Source: Cupriavidus oxalaticus (lineage in GTDB: Bacteria > Pseudomonadota > Gammaproteobacteria > Burkholderiales > Burkholderiaceae). From it: a stretch of DNA of 64,000 nucleotides. Positions 27,435 to 36,400 of the stretch are shown one piece after another. Below the pieces are notes generated by a model, which saw only the letters and a program-made list of their open reading frames with translations, had not been told where the DNA came from and did not search any database. How positions within the stretch are numbered: position 1 is the first letter of the stretch; each line of letters opens with the position of its first letter. A program made the translations under genes and the position numbers. The stretch is taken from assembly GCF_016894385.1 (NCBI RefSeq), contig NZ_CP069811.1:2270501-2334500 (forward strand), written 5' to 3'.

Positions 27435-27505
27435 GGGGCGATGGGGGCGCTGCTGGGCTGGCGTTCATGCTAGCACGGCGCGCCGGCCCATCGGGGGCAT
27501 CGCCG

Positions 27506-30217
27506 CTACTGGCGGCGGTCGCCGTCGCGGTTACGTGCCTCCATCTGCCCACGGTCGTGCTGCGCGCGCTGCTGTTGCTGGCGCTGCTGCTCCATCTGCT
27601 GGCGCTGGCGGTCCTGCATCTGCCGCTGCTGTTCCTGCTGGTGGCGCTGCTGCTCCTGCATCTGCCGCTGCTGCGCCTGCGCGGCGCGTTGCTGCTGCTC
27701 TGCCTGCTGGCGCTGCATGGCCTGCTGGCGTTGCTGCTCCTGCGCCTGCCGGTGCTGCTCCTGCATCTGGCGCTGCTGTTCCATCTGCTGACGCTGGGCG
27801 GCCTGCGCCTGCCGCTGCTGGGCTTCCTGCGCCTGGCGCTGCTGGGCCTCTTGCATCTGCCGTTGCTGCTCGAAGCGCTGGCGCTGCATCTCCTGCCCCT
27901 GCCGCTGCTGCTCGGCCATCTGGCGCTGGCGCTCCACCTGCTGACGCTGCTGCTCGGCGGCCTGGCGCTGCTGGTCCACCTGCTGGCGCTGCGCGTCCCG
28001 GGCCTGGCGCTGCTGCTCCATCTGCTGGCGCTGCGCGTCCCGGGCCTGGCGCTGCTGCTCCATCTGCTGGCGCTGCGCGTCCCGGGCCTGGCGCTGCTGC
28101 TCCATCTGCTGGCGCTGCGCGTCCTGCGCCTGGCGCTGGCGGCTTTCCTGCATCTGGCGCTGCTGGGCGTCCTGGGCCTGGCGCTGTTGCGCCTCCTGCA
28201 TCTGCCGTTGCTGCTCGAAGCGCTGGCGCTGCATGTCTTGCGACTGCCGCGCCGGATCGGGGCGATCCTGCCCGTCTGCCCACTGGCGTTGCTGCGCGCG
28301 CTGCTGTTCCTGCTGGCGCCGCGCCATCGCCTCCTGCTGCTGGCGCTGCAATTCGCGCGCCTGCTGCTGTTCGCGCTGCATGGCCTGCGCCTGGCGTTGC
28401 GCATCGGGCTGGCCGGCGAACCCGCGCGCGTCGTCGGGACGCGAGCTCTGTCCACGGCCATTGCCGCGCCAGCCGTCCGGGCCCTGAAGCGGGCCCTGAG
28501 GCGGGTCCGCGCGACCGGCGCGCGGCGGCTGCTCGCGCGCGGCCAGGGCTGCCTGGCTCATGCGCACGTCTGGCATGGGCTGCGCCTCGCGCCCCGGGCG
28601 TCCGGGGCGTCCCGGCCGTTGCTCCGGCGCGCCGCGCCATGCCGGACCCGCCCCCGGGACGACACCGCCCTCGCGGGCGAAGCGCCGGGCCAGGTCATCG
28701 GTGGCCGGCCGTCCCGGCGGGCGCGCCGCGATCGCCTGGCGCTCGAAGCCCGGGCGCGCCTGCGGCGGCAGCTGCCGCCTCGGCGCGGCGCCGACCAGGC
28801 TGCTCTTGACCGGCGCCACCGGCGGGCCACCGCGAGCCTCGCCGGCCGGCAGGTTGCGCCATTCGGCGCGATGCATGCCGCGCACCGGGCGTCCCTCGAC
28901 GAAATTGCGCGCCGGCATGCCGGTAATGGCGCCAGGCACGTTGCGGTTGGCATAAGGCGCGGGCCGCCCCCGGTCGCCCCTCATGAAGTTGTTGACGGTG
29001 ACGCGGTTGATGCGCGCGACATAGCTGGGACTGGCGCGGTACGCCGGCCGGTAGGCGTCGCGCGGACCCAGCGGGTACCACGCCACGCCGGGACCGCCGC
29101 CCACGTGCACGCTGCTCCAGCCATGTCCGCTGCCGCCGCCGACAAAGGCGACCACCGCCGGCGAGTAGCACGGCCGCATACGCGGGCCCGGCACCCAGCC
29201 CCAGCGCGAGCCCACATAGGCCCAGCGCCCGTAATGCGAGGGAGCGAAGCCCCATGGCGCATCGTCGATCCAGGTCCAGCCCCACGGCGCGATCCACGCC
29301 CAGTGGCCGACGCTGTAGGGTGCCCAGCCCGCGCTGACGACGCGCGGGAACCAGACCGCGCCGTAGGCGGGCTCTTCCTGCCAGTCGCCGTAGTCGTCCA
29401 GCGCCGCGTAGCCGGGCATTTCGCGCGGCAGGTAGCGCGCCGACGGCGACGCGTCTTCGCGCGCGTCACGTGCCGCGGTCCAGCGGTCGAAGCCGTCTTC
29501 GGCAACGGGGCCGCCGCCGGCGTCGGCCAGGTCGGTGCCGGCAAAGCGCATGCGGTCGCCGCGCTGCAGTTCGATCGAGCGGCTGTCGCCGTAGACCACG
29601 GCGCTGCCATGCCGCATCGTCACCGTGGTGGTGCTGCCGTCCGGGGCCACGTCGAGCCGGTAGTCGCCCGGCTCGCGCGGCACGAAGGCCAGGTTGGGCG
29701 TATCGATCTCGACGGTCTGGTCCTGCGGCAGCGCGCGCACGCGCACCTGCAGCGTGCCCTGCGTCAGCTTGACCTGCGTGGTGTCGTCGTCCAGGTTCAG
29801 GATGCTGGCCGCGGTGGCACCGCCCATGCGCATGGCGACGGTGCCGGCATGCAGCTCGGCGCGGCCGCCGGTGTCCATCCACAGCCGGTCGCCGGTAGTG
29901 ACCGGGCGGTTCAGGCCGGTGGCGGCCCACTGGTCCGAACCGGCCGGCGCAAAGCTCAGGTTGCCTTCGACCGCGGTGAGCGTGGCGATGCGGGCGGACG
30001 GATCGGCCTGCGCGACCGGGGCGTCGGCCATGGGCGCATCCAGGTAAGGCTGGCCGGGTGCCGGCACCTGGGCCAGTGCAGCCGCCGCCACCGCCAGGGC
30101 CGCCGCGGCGGCGAGCGCGGAGAGCGTGATCACGGCGGGCCGGCGCGGGCCGGCAGTCCGGCGGGCAGTCCGGCCGGCAGTCGGGCGGGTATCGTGGCGG
30201 TGAACGGAATCGGGCAT
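27506..30217 (-). CDS. FecR/DUF6600-type secreted protein with Gln-rich repeat tail
   Basis: An exported protein of about 903 residues. A signal peptide ends near AAAALAQVPAPG. A FecR-like domain spans about 85-220. A DUF6600-like block rich in Trp/Tyr (GHWAWIAPWGWTWIDDAPWG) lies near 302-345. A low-complexity Gln/Arg/Met tail runs from about 605 to the end and includes 14-residue tandem units (RQARDAQRQQMEQQ), likely coiled coil. The function is unknown; related proteins sit in the envelope. Start choice is uncertain: the ATG at 30217 gives a sensible signal peptide but no Shine-Dalgarno, and in-frame ATGs exist upstream to 30445. Confidence 0.75.
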   Translation of the reverse strand: MPDSVHRHDTRPTAGRTARRTAGPRRPAVITLSALAAAAALAVAAAALAQVPAPGQPYLDAPMADAPVAQADPSARIATLTAVEGNLSFAPAGSDQWAATGLNRPVTTGDRLWMDTGGRAELHAGTVAMRMGGATAASILNLDDDTTQVKLTQGTLQVRVRALPQDQTVEIDTPNLAFVPREPGDYRLDVAPDGSTTTVTMRHGSAVVYGDSRSIELQRGDRMRFAGTDLADAGGGPVAEDGFDRWTAARDAREDASPSARYLPREMPGYAALDDYGDWQEEPAYGAVWFPRVVSAGWAPYSVGHWAWIAPWGWTWIDDAPWGFAPSHYGRWAYVGSRWGWVPGPRMRPCYSPAVVAFVGGGSGHGWSSVHVGGGPGVAWYPLGPRDAYRPAYRASPSYVARINRVTVNNFMRGDRGRPAPYANRNVPGAITGMPARNFVEGRPVRGMHRAEWRNLPAGEARGGPPVAPVKSSLVGAAPRRQLPPQARPGFERQAIAARPPGRPATDDLARRFAREGGVVPGAGPAWRGAPEQRPGRPGRPGREAQPMPDVRMSQAALAAREQPPRAGRADPPQGPLQGPDGWRGNGRGQSSRPDDARGFAGQPDAQRQAQAMQREQQQARELQRQQQEAMARRQQEQQRAQQRQWADGQDRPDPARQSQDMQRQRFEQQRQMQEAQQRQAQDAQQRQMQESRQRQAQDAQRQQMEQQRQARDAQRQQMEQQRQARDAQRQQMEQQRQARDAQRQQVDQQRQAAEQQRQQVERQRQMAEQQRQGQEMQRQRFEQQRQMQEAQQRQAQEAQQRQAQAAQRQQMEQQRQMQEQHRQAQEQQRQQAMQRQQAEQQQRAAQAQQRQMQEQQRHQQEQQRQMQDRQRQQMEQQRQQQQRAQHDRGQMEARNRDGDRRQ
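27959..28126. repeat. 42-bp tandem repeats within the Gln-rich coding region
   Basis: Units beginning at 28001, 28043 and 28085 are nearly identical 42-mers, with degenerate copies on both sides. They keep the reading frame and encode 14 residues each. The larger surrounding region (27560-28400) is an older, decayed version of the same repeat. Confidence 0.85.
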
Positions 30218-30473
30218 GGACTCAGGGGAAAGCCAATGGCGGAGCGCCATCCTGTTGTCACGATACATTGCCGGGAACGTCGGCGGCATGGCCTGGCCGT
30301 CGCACTTTGTAAGCTTGTATTTCGCCATGCGGCAAGGGGGCGCGCCGGGCGGACCGGCACGAGGCAGGCACGGGGCGGGCAAGCGGGCAGATGGCGCTCG
30401 CCGGGGGGTGCGCAACGGCGCTGCCGCCGTCAAAGGTGGAAACAACTCCTGGGCAGATCCGGCCGGTCGGCGG

Positions 30474-31745
30474 CTAGCCGCCTTGCTGCTGACGCAGCAG
30501 TTCGGTCAGCCGGTCGGCCGGCATCGGCCGGCCGTACAGGTAGCCCTGGGCCTCGTAGCAGTCGTTGGCCAGCAGGAAGTCGCGCTGCTCGGTGGTCTCG
30601 ACGCCCTCGGCAACCACGCCGATGTGCAGGCTCTTGCCCACGTTGATCACCGAGCGCACGATCGCGGCATCGACCGGATCCTGGGTGACATTGCGGATAA
30701 AGGACTGGTCGATCTTGAGCCGGTCCACCGGGAACGACTTGAGGAAGCTCAGCGACGCATAGCCGGTGCCGAAATCGTCGCAGGTCAGCGTCACCCCATC
30801 GCGGCGCAGTGCCTGCAACTGGTCCGCGACCTCGTCGCCCTGTTGCAGCGCGATGGTCTCGGTGATCTCGATCTCCAGGCAATCCGGCGCCAGCTCCAGC
30901 GCGCGCAGCACGTGGCGCACCTCGGTCAGAAGGCGGCTTTCGGACAGCTGCGCGGCAAACAGGTTGATGGCCACGCGCGGCGGCCGCGGAAACGCCAGCG
31001 ACCACGAGCGCGCCTGCGCGCATGCGGTCTGCAGCAGCCACATGCCGACGTCGCTGGCGATGCTGCTGGCGGCCAGCGCATCGATGAACAGCCCCGGCAC
31101 GACCAGGCCGCGGGCCGGATGGCGCCAGCGCATCAGCGCCTCTGCGCCGCAGATGCGGCCGTCGCGCAGGTCGACCTGCGGCTGGTACAGCAGCTCGAAC
31201 TGGCGCTGCGCGTAGGCTTCGTGCAGGGCCTGGACCAGCGACAGGCTGGCGGCGGCGAGGACGTCCGAGCCCTGCTCGCCGGCGGCGGGGATCACGCACG
31301 CGCCGATGCTGGCCAGCACATGATCGCGGCGCCCGGCGTGCTCATGCGGGGAAGACAGCATTGACAGGATCGCCGCGCCAATATGCCGGACCAGCGTGGG
31401 ATCGGAAATGGAAGGCAGCAGCACGCCGAACTCATCGCTGCCGACGCGCCCGATGGCGGCATCGCGCGGCGATGCGTCGCGCAGGCGCCGGGCCACGCGC
31501 TGCAGGATGACGTCGCCCTCGGCATGCCCGTGCATATCGTTGAAGGCACGGAAATCGTCGATGCCGATCAGCAGCAATGCGCAGCGGGGCACCGCCTCTG
31601 CCTGCAGGCGTGCCTCCAGCCGCTTCAGAAACCCCTGGCGATTGTCAACGCCGGTCAGCGGATCGAGATCCGAGCCTGGCGAGGCGCCAGTCGCCCTCGC
31701 GCCGGACTTGGCCACCATCCCTGCCCCATCTGTAATTGTCGACAT
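30474..31745 (-). CDS. GGDEF-EAL protein, probably an active c-di-GMP phosphodiesterase
   Basis: A 423-residue cytoplasmic protein without membrane segments. The GGDEF domain (about 25-150) has GSDEF at the active site, so cyclase activity is doubtful. The EAL domain (about 170-420) keeps EAL (GAEALMRWRHP), the Asn in INLFAAQ, the Glu in EIEITET, DDFGTGYASLSFLK, the Lys in LKID, EGVET and the final QGYLYG, all expected for c-di-GMP hydrolysis. It could lower c-di-GMP and affect biofilm or exopolysaccharide output; no direct link is shown. The ATG at 31745 lies downstream of an AT-rich stretch. Confidence 0.9.
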   Translation of the reverse strand: MSTITDGAGMVAKSGARATGASPGSDLDPLTGVDNRQGFLKRLEARLQAEAVPRCALLLIGIDDFRAFNDMHGHAEGDVILQRVARRLRDASPRDAAIGRVGSDEFGVLLPSISDPTLVRHIGAAILSMLSSPHEHAGRRDHVLASIGACVIPAAGEQGSDVLAAASLSLVQALHEAYAQRQFELLYQPQVDLRDGRICGAEALMRWRHPARGLVVPGLFIDALAASSIASDVGMWLLQTACAQARSWSLAFPRPPRVAINLFAAQLSESRLLTEVRHVLRALELAPDCLEIEITETIALQQGDEVADQLQALRRDGVTLTCDDFGTGYASLSFLKSFPVDRLKIDQSFIRNVTQDPVDAAIVRSVINVGKSLHIGVVAEGVETTEQRDFLLANDCYEAQGYLYGRPMPADRLTELLRQQQGG

Positions 31746-32350
31746 TGTTACCCGCTAGCAATTTAGCAAGTGTGACGAAAACTTGGAAAAAATCAAGAAG
31801 TTCCCGCCGGCTGCCGGAACCCCAATGCAGCGGCGCAACGCTGGCGAGCCCACCGCGCCGTGCGCGTTGAACCGGCAGCCGGCTTGCAGTACCCTACCGC
31901 GCACCAGGCCCGGCCCGCCGCCGCGATGCCAGCCATGCTGGGCCGACCGGCACGGGCTGTCCGGCACTGGCAGCGCTCCGTCCGCCACCGAGGCGGTCCC
32001 AGAAAGCCAACCTTAGCGACGAAACGCCGCCCGCTGCAACAACCGGTTACACACCGACCGCCGGCACACCGCGCACGCATGCGCTCCGGCCCGCCGCCGC
32101 CAGCCCATGCCCAGTCACGCTTTGCCGCGCTACCCCGCATGCAGGCACCATTTCTTGTGGGAATCCTCCGACAGGGAATTCGGAACCGCGCGCCTGTCTC
32201 GCACCACGCGTCATTGCCTATCGTGGCATCACGGCACGCGCGTTCGCCGCGCCTGCAACCCATGCAGAAAGCCAACTGGCCACGCTACCGGCGCACCCGC
32301 CCCGCGGCATGGACCAGCTCGTCTCTGATTCCAACGGTAAGAGGTGACCC
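31746..32350. other. 605-bp intergenic region without a recognisable gene
   Basis: It lies between the divergent GGDEF/EAL and DUF4397 genes. The minus-strand ORF at 31793-32275 is rich in Cys, Arg and Trp with no recognisable fold and no ribosome-binding site. No repeat or clear terminator is seen. The promoters of both flanking genes must lie here. Confidence 0.6.
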
Positions 32351-33130
32351 ATGTTCCGATCCAAGACCAGTCTTATCCTCGGCCTCGTGCTGGCCGCAAC
32401 GGCAGTCCTGTCGGCCTGCGGCGGCGGCGATGACGGCATCGATGATCGTGTCGGCCTGAGCAAGCCGACCATCCGCGCGATCCATGCGATCACCGGCGGT
32501 CCCAACGTCGACATCCTGCAGAACGGAGCGCTGACCAGTTTCACCAACAAGCCGTACAAGTTTGTCTCGACCTACTTCAATGTTGAAACCGGCAACCAGC
32601 TGATCTCGTTCAATTCGGCGGGCACGCAGACCGAACTCGGCCGCGCGACCGTGGTAGCCGCCACCGGCCACAAGTACACCGTGGTCGCACTGCCAGGCGC
32701 GACCGCTGCCGAAGTGCTGCTGATCGACGATCCGTTCGAAAAGGGCCTGCTGTCGAACAAGGCGCGCGTGCGGACGCTGAATGCTTCGTTCAATGCGCAG
32801 AACGTCGACATCTACCTGACCATGCCGGCGATCGACATCAACTCGGTCGGCCCGAACTTCAGCAACGTGGGGTACAAGCAGGCATCGCCGGCCTCCGGCG
32901 TTGACTCCGTCGACATGGACGGCGGCACCTATCGCCTGCGCATCACCACGGCGGGGACCAAGACCGTGATCTTCGACTCCGGCGCGCTGACGCTGGACAA
33001 CAACGCCGACTGGCTGATCACCACCATTCCGGCCGACGGCATCGGCGCGACGGTGCCAGGCAAGATCAAGGTGCTGGTTGCGCGCGGCAACGACGAATCG
33101 CAGGCCGGCCTGGAGCTGGTCACGCAATAA
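32351..33130 (+). CDS. DUF4397-domain lipoprotein
   Basis: A 259-residue lipoprotein: a short signal peptide with lipobox LSAC at residues 20-23, then a Gly/Asp linker and two DUF4397-like beta repeats. The first starts near IRAIHAITGGPNVDILQNG; the second near VRTLNASFNAQNVDIYLT. Each has the PNVDIL/QNVDIYL pattern. The domain occurs in cell-surface proteins of unknown role. GAGGTGACCC supports the ATG. A strong terminator follows at 33206-33235, so it is a single-gene unit. Confidence 0.88.
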   Translation: MFRSKTSLILGLVLAATAVLSACGGGDDGIDDRVGLSKPTIRAIHAITGGPNVDILQNGALTSFTNKPYKFVSTYFNVETGNQLISFNSAGTQTELGRATVVAATGHKYTVVALPGATAAEVLLIDDPFEKGLLSNKARVRTLNASFNAQNVDIYLTMPAIDINSVGPNFSNVGYKQASPASGVDSVDMDGGTYRLRITTAGTKTVIFDSGALTLDNNADWLITTIPADGIGATVPGKIKVLVARGNDESQAGLELVTQ

Positions 33131-33160
33131 CGGTCCCGCAATAACGATCCCGCAATAGCG
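33123..33160. repeat. 14-bp tandem repeat starting at the DUF4397 stop codon
   Basis: CGCAATAACGGTCC (33123-33136) and CGCAATAACGATCC (33137-33150) are followed by a partial third copy, CGCAATAGCG. The TAA stop lies in the first copy and is duplicated in the second, so slippage here leaves the protein end unchanged. Confidence 0.8.
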
Positions 33161-33205
33161 CGGCAAGCATGATCCTGCCCGTGCCGCGAGCACGGGTATG
33201 CGCGG

Positions 33206-33235
33206 CAGGCCGGTCCACTGGACCGGCCTGTTTTT
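33206..33235 (+). terminator. rho-independent terminator after the DUF4397 gene
   Basis: A perfect 11-bp stem (33206-33216 with 33220-33230), loop ACT, then five T and a further TTT. It is the clearest terminator in the window. Confidence 0.92.
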
Positions 33236-33357
33236 CTTTCGGGCGACATCCTGCCGCCAAACCTGTACGCTATCGGCGAGGGACGCGCGTGGCGTGGATA
33301 TCCGTCGCGGCATCTGGACGCGCCGCTCGGTGCACACAGCTTTGGGGAGATTGCGAC

Positions 33358-33726
33358 ATGGCTATCCAGCTCAATCACACCATCGTGTTTTCCCACGACA
33401 AGAAGGTCTCCGCCGACTTCCTCTGCGAGATTCTCGGGCGTCCCGCGGCAGTGCCGTTCGGGCCATTTCTCGCCGTCCGCCTCGACAACGGTGTCACCCT
33501 GGACTTCATGGACGCCGAAGGCGATGTTGCCCTGCAGCACTATGCCTTCCTGCTCAGCGACGCCGAGTTCGACCGGAGCTTTGCCCGCATCCGCGAGCGC
33601 AACCTGAGGTACTGGGCCGACCCATACCGCCGCCGGCCGGAAGAAGTCAGCACTGACGATGGCGGCCGCCGGATCTATTTCGAGGATCCGAGCAAGCATT
33701 TCCTGGAGATCTTTACGAAGGAATGA
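33358..33726 (+). CDS. VOC (glyoxalase/bleomycin-resistance) family protein
   Basis: A 122-residue single-VOC-domain protein with the usual beta-alpha-beta-beta-beta repeat. Potential metal ligands are His7 (LNHTIVF), the His in LQHYAFLL near residue 60 and the Glu in KHFLEIFT near 118. This is enough for a metal-dependent lyase, isomerase or dioxygenase-like enzyme; the substrate is unknown. GGGGAGATTGCGAC precedes the ATG. It ends 20 bp from the convergent winged-helix regulator. Confidence 0.88.
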   Translation: MAIQLNHTIVFSHDKKVSADFLCEILGRPAAVPFGPFLAVRLDNGVTLDFMDAEGDVALQHYAFLLSDAEFDRSFARIRERNLRYWADPYRRRPEEVSTDDGGRRIYFEDPSKHFLEIFTKE

Positions 33727-33746
33727 CGAGCAGAAGGACTCGCCCG

Positions 33747-34055
33747 TCAGCCCGGCTCGCCCTCGTCAGGCGCCAGCTCCGCCTTCAGCACCGCAAGGTG
33801 CGAGATGTACTGCTCCAGTTCGGCACGTCCGCGCTCCGTAATGCAGTAGACACGACCGCTGCCTTCGACCAGTTCGGCCGTGATGGCACGCGCCATCATC
33901 AGGCTGCGCAGCACCGGCCGCAGCGAGCGGATGTTCTTGTCGATGCCCCGTTCGCGCAGGCGTTCGACCAGGTTGAGGACGGTAGCCGGGCTGGACTGCA
34001 CCAGCTTGAGCACATAGATGCGTGAGAAAAACCGGTCAAAGGTAGGCGGTTTCAT
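33747..34055 (-). CDS. small winged-helix (PadR/MarR-like) transcriptional regulator
   Basis: About 102 residues from the ATG at 34055. Helices with the pattern PATVLNLVERLRERGIDKNIRSLRPVLRSLMMARAI, split here as helix 2, a turn and the recognition helix, are followed by a wing (GSGRVYCITERGRAELEQY). That is the PadR-like winged helix without a long C-terminal dimerisation domain. Neither this start nor the ATG at 34100 has a good ribosome-binding site, so the true start is uncertain. It lies downstream of tctBA beyond a terminator and convergent with the VOC gene; the target is unknown. Confidence 0.7.
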   Translation of the reverse strand: MKPPTFDRFFSRIYVLKLVQSSPATVLNLVERLRERGIDKNIRSLRPVLRSLMMARAITAELVEGSGRVYCITERGRAELEQYISHLAVLKAELAPDEGEPG

Positions 34056-34174
34056 GGGCGCTGTCGGCGCACCCGATGGTGCGGGAATCCTGATCATCAT
34101 GCGCAGCCCATGACTGCTGCCGCAGTCGGGCACTCTCTTGTCGTGATGGCGGGCCCTGCGGCCCGCGCCAAAGT

Positions 34175-34200
34175 AAAACGGGGTGCACAGAGGCACCCCG
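34175..34200 (-). terminator. rho-independent terminator of tctBA
   Basis: On the minus strand an 8-bp stem (CGGGGTGC with GCACCCCG, 34200-34193 and 34186-34179) with a 6-nt loop is followed by TTTTACTTT. It lies about 70 bp past the tctA stop. Confidence 0.85.
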
Positions 34201-34272
34201 AAACGCTAGCGTTGTGATGCGCCGCCTGGGGTGGACCGTTCCGACGGCGCATTCCCGGGAAGCGCGGCGGCG

Positions 34273-35775
34273 CTATTCTTCCTGGAACGCCTCTTCGCGC
34301 TTGGCCTTGATCGACGGCAGGGCCACCACCGCCACCAGTGCGGCAGCCGCGATCAGCAGGCCGACCGACAGCGGGCGGGTCACGAACACGGTGAAGTCAC
34401 CACGCGACAGCAGCAGCGAGCGGCGGAAGTTCTCTTCCATCATCGGCCCCAGCACGAAGCCCAGCAGCAGCGGCGCCGGCTCGCACTTGAGCTTCAGGAA
34501 CAGGTAGCCGATGATGCCGAAGCCGGCGGCCATGAACACGTCGAAGGTCTGGTTGTTGACCGAGTAGACGCCGATGCAGCAGAACGTCAGGATGGCCGGG
34601 TACAGGAAGCGGTACGGCACGGTCAGCAGCTTGACCCAGATACCGATCATCGGCAGGTTCAGGATGATCAGCATCAGGTTGCCGATCCACATCGAGGCGA
34701 TCAGGCCCCAGAACAGCGCAGGGTTGCTGGTCATCACCTGCGGGCCGGGCTGGATATTGTGGATCGTCATCGCGCCCACCATCAGCGCCATCACCGCGTT
34801 GGGCGGAATGCCCAGCGTCAGCAGCGGGATGAACGAGGTCTGCGCCGCGGCGTTGTTGGCCGATTCCGGACCCGCCACGCCTTCGATCGCGCCCTTGCCG
34901 AACTCGTGCGCGAACTTGGAGGTCTTCTTCTCCAGCGAGTAGGCCGCGAACGAAGCCAGTGCCGCACCGCCGCCGGGCAGGATGCCCAGCGCCGAACCCA
35001 GCGCCGTGCCGCGCAGCACCGCGGGAATCATGCGCTTGAAGTCTTCCCTGGTCGGGAACAGGTTGGTGACCTTGTTGGTGAAGGTCTCGCGGGCTTCCTT
35101 CTGCTCCAGGTTGGCGATGATTTCCGCAAAGCCGAACATGCCCATGGCCAGTGCCACGAAGTCGATGCCGTCGGTCAGCTCCGGCACGTCAAACGAGAAG
35201 CGCGCGGCGCCCGAGTTCACGTCGGTGCCGATCAGGCCCAGCAGCAGGCCCAGCACGATCATCGAGATCGCCTTGGGCAGCGAGCCCGAGGCCAGCACCA
35301 CGGCGCCAATCAGGCCCAGCACCATCAGCGAGAAGTACTCGGCGGGACCGAACTTGAACGCGATTTCCGACAGCGGCGTGGCAAACGCCGCCAGGATCAG
35401 CGTGGCCACGCAACCGGCGAAGAACGAGCCCAGGCCGGCGGTGGCAAGCGCCACCCCCGCTCGTCCTCGTCTTGCCATCTGGTAGCCGTCGATGGTTGTC
35501 ACCACCGACGACGATTCACCCGGCAGGTTCACCAGGATGGCGGTGGTCGAACCGCCGTACTGCGCGCCGTAGTAGATGCCGGCCAGCATGATCAGCGCGG
35601 CCACCGGCGGCAGCGTGTAGGTGATCGGCAGCAGCATGGCGATGGTGGCCAGCGGCCCCAGGCCCGGCAGCACGCCGATCAGGGTGCCCAGCACGCAGCC
35701 GAGGAAGGCGTAGGCCAGGTTCTGCAACGACAGGGCCGTGGAAAAGCCCAGCGCAAGATGGTCAAACAATTCCAT
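34273..35775 (-). CDS. tctA: tripartite tricarboxylate transporter large permease
   Basis: A 500-residue TctA-family membrane protein with about 11-12 hydrophobic segments. The family motif GTLIGVLPGLGPLATIAMLLP is near residue 25, and its internal repeat GSALGILPGGGAALASF is near residue 262. It forms the sodium- or proton-coupled channel for carboxylates together with TctB and a periplasmic Bug/TctC receptor. The ATG at 35775 has AAGGAG 9 nt upstream; the longer frame runs into tctB. It follows tctB by 13 bp and ends before a clear terminator. No receptor gene is adjacent. Confidence 0.94.
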   Translation of the reverse strand: MELFDHLALGFSTALSLQNLAYAFLGCVLGTLIGVLPGLGPLATIAMLLPITYTLPPVAALIMLAGIYYGAQYGGSTTAILVNLPGESSSVVTTIDGYQMARRGRAGVALATAGLGSFFAGCVATLILAAFATPLSEIAFKFGPAEYFSLMVLGLIGAVVLASGSLPKAISMIVLGLLLGLIGTDVNSGAARFSFDVPELTDGIDFVALAMGMFGFAEIIANLEQKEARETFTNKVTNLFPTREDFKRMIPAVLRGTALGSALGILPGGGAALASFAAYSLEKKTSKFAHEFGKGAIEGVAGPESANNAAAQTSFIPLLTLGIPPNAVMALMVGAMTIHNIQPGPQVMTSNPALFWGLIASMWIGNLMLIILNLPMIGIWVKLLTVPYRFLYPAILTFCCIGVYSVNNQTFDVFMAAGFGIIGYLFLKLKCEPAPLLLGFVLGPMMEENFRRSLLLSRGDFTVFVTRPLSVGLLIAAAALVAVVALPSIKAKREEAFQEE

Positions 35776-35788
35776 GGTGTGCGACTCC

Positions 35789-36250
35789 TTAGTTGCCCAG
35801 GAAAGCCGGCCACACCGGCATCTGCAGGTTAATGCCGTAGACGAAGGCACCGAGGCTGATCAGCACCAGCACTACGCCGTTGAGCAACGCGCCCTTCCAG
35901 CTGAATTCATGGCTCGCCATCGACGACACCAGCACCAGCACGAACACCGACAGCACCATGCCGAGCGGCTTGAGCAGCAGGCCGAACAGCACGACCGAAC
36001 CCAGGATCCACAGCAGGGTCTTCAGGTCCCAGCGGGCAAGGTGGTCTTCCTCGCCCTTGGACGAGAGCGAGCCCAGCAGCACCACCGCGCCCAGCACGGC
36101 GAGCACCAGGCCCAGCAGGAAGGGGAAATATCCGGGTCCCATCTTTGCGGCCGTTCCCATGGAATAGCCGCGTGCGACCCAGGAAAAGCCCAGACCGACC
36201 AGAATGAACATCAGGCCGGAGGCAAAGTCCTTTTGGCTGCGTATGCGCAA
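35789..36250 (-). CDS. tctB: tripartite tricarboxylate transporter small permease
   Basis: A 153-residue protein with four hydrophobic segments and the TctB pattern: QKDFASGLMFILVGLGF at the start, and MGTAAKMGPGYFPFLLGLVL, which fits the typical GTxxxMGPGYFP consensus. The start is a TTG at 36250 with AGGAG 7 nt upstream; the in-frame TTG at 36265 would place the Shine-Dalgarno inside the gene. It is the first gene of a two-gene tctBA operon. Confidence 0.92.
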   Translation of the reverse strand: MRIRSQKDFASGLMFILVGLGFSWVARGYSMGTAAKMGPGYFPFLLGLVLAVLGAVVLLGSLSSKGEEDHLARWDLKTLLWILGSVVLFGLLLKPLGMVLSVFVLVLVSSMASHEFSWKGALLNGVVLVLISLGAFVYGINLQMPVWPAFLGN

Positions 36251-36400
36251 AACGATTCTCCTCAAAGTTCATGAAATGCAGGGCCGGGACGTGCGCAGGC
36301 TCTGGCGCAGCGCGGCATGCCAAAGGGCATGCTCCCCGACGGTTGGATCGAACCTTAAAGAGGTGATCTTTCAGAGGCCTTTCATTTGTCTTGGTTTAGG

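Noticed and set aside
27959..28126. CRISPR array
   Set aside because: The 42-bp units are contiguous with no unique spacers and keep a coding frame.
27467..30646. 1059-codon plus-strand Leu-rich ORF resembling a membrane protein
   Set aside because: The antisense of CAG/CGC repeats reads CTG/GCG, giving Leu/Ala runs; the minus strand encodes FecR and DUF6600 domains and a signal peptide.
31793..32275. 160-codon Cys/Arg/Trp-rich minus-strand ORF
   Set aside because: No ribosome-binding site, no fold-like pattern; composition fits random GC-rich sequence.
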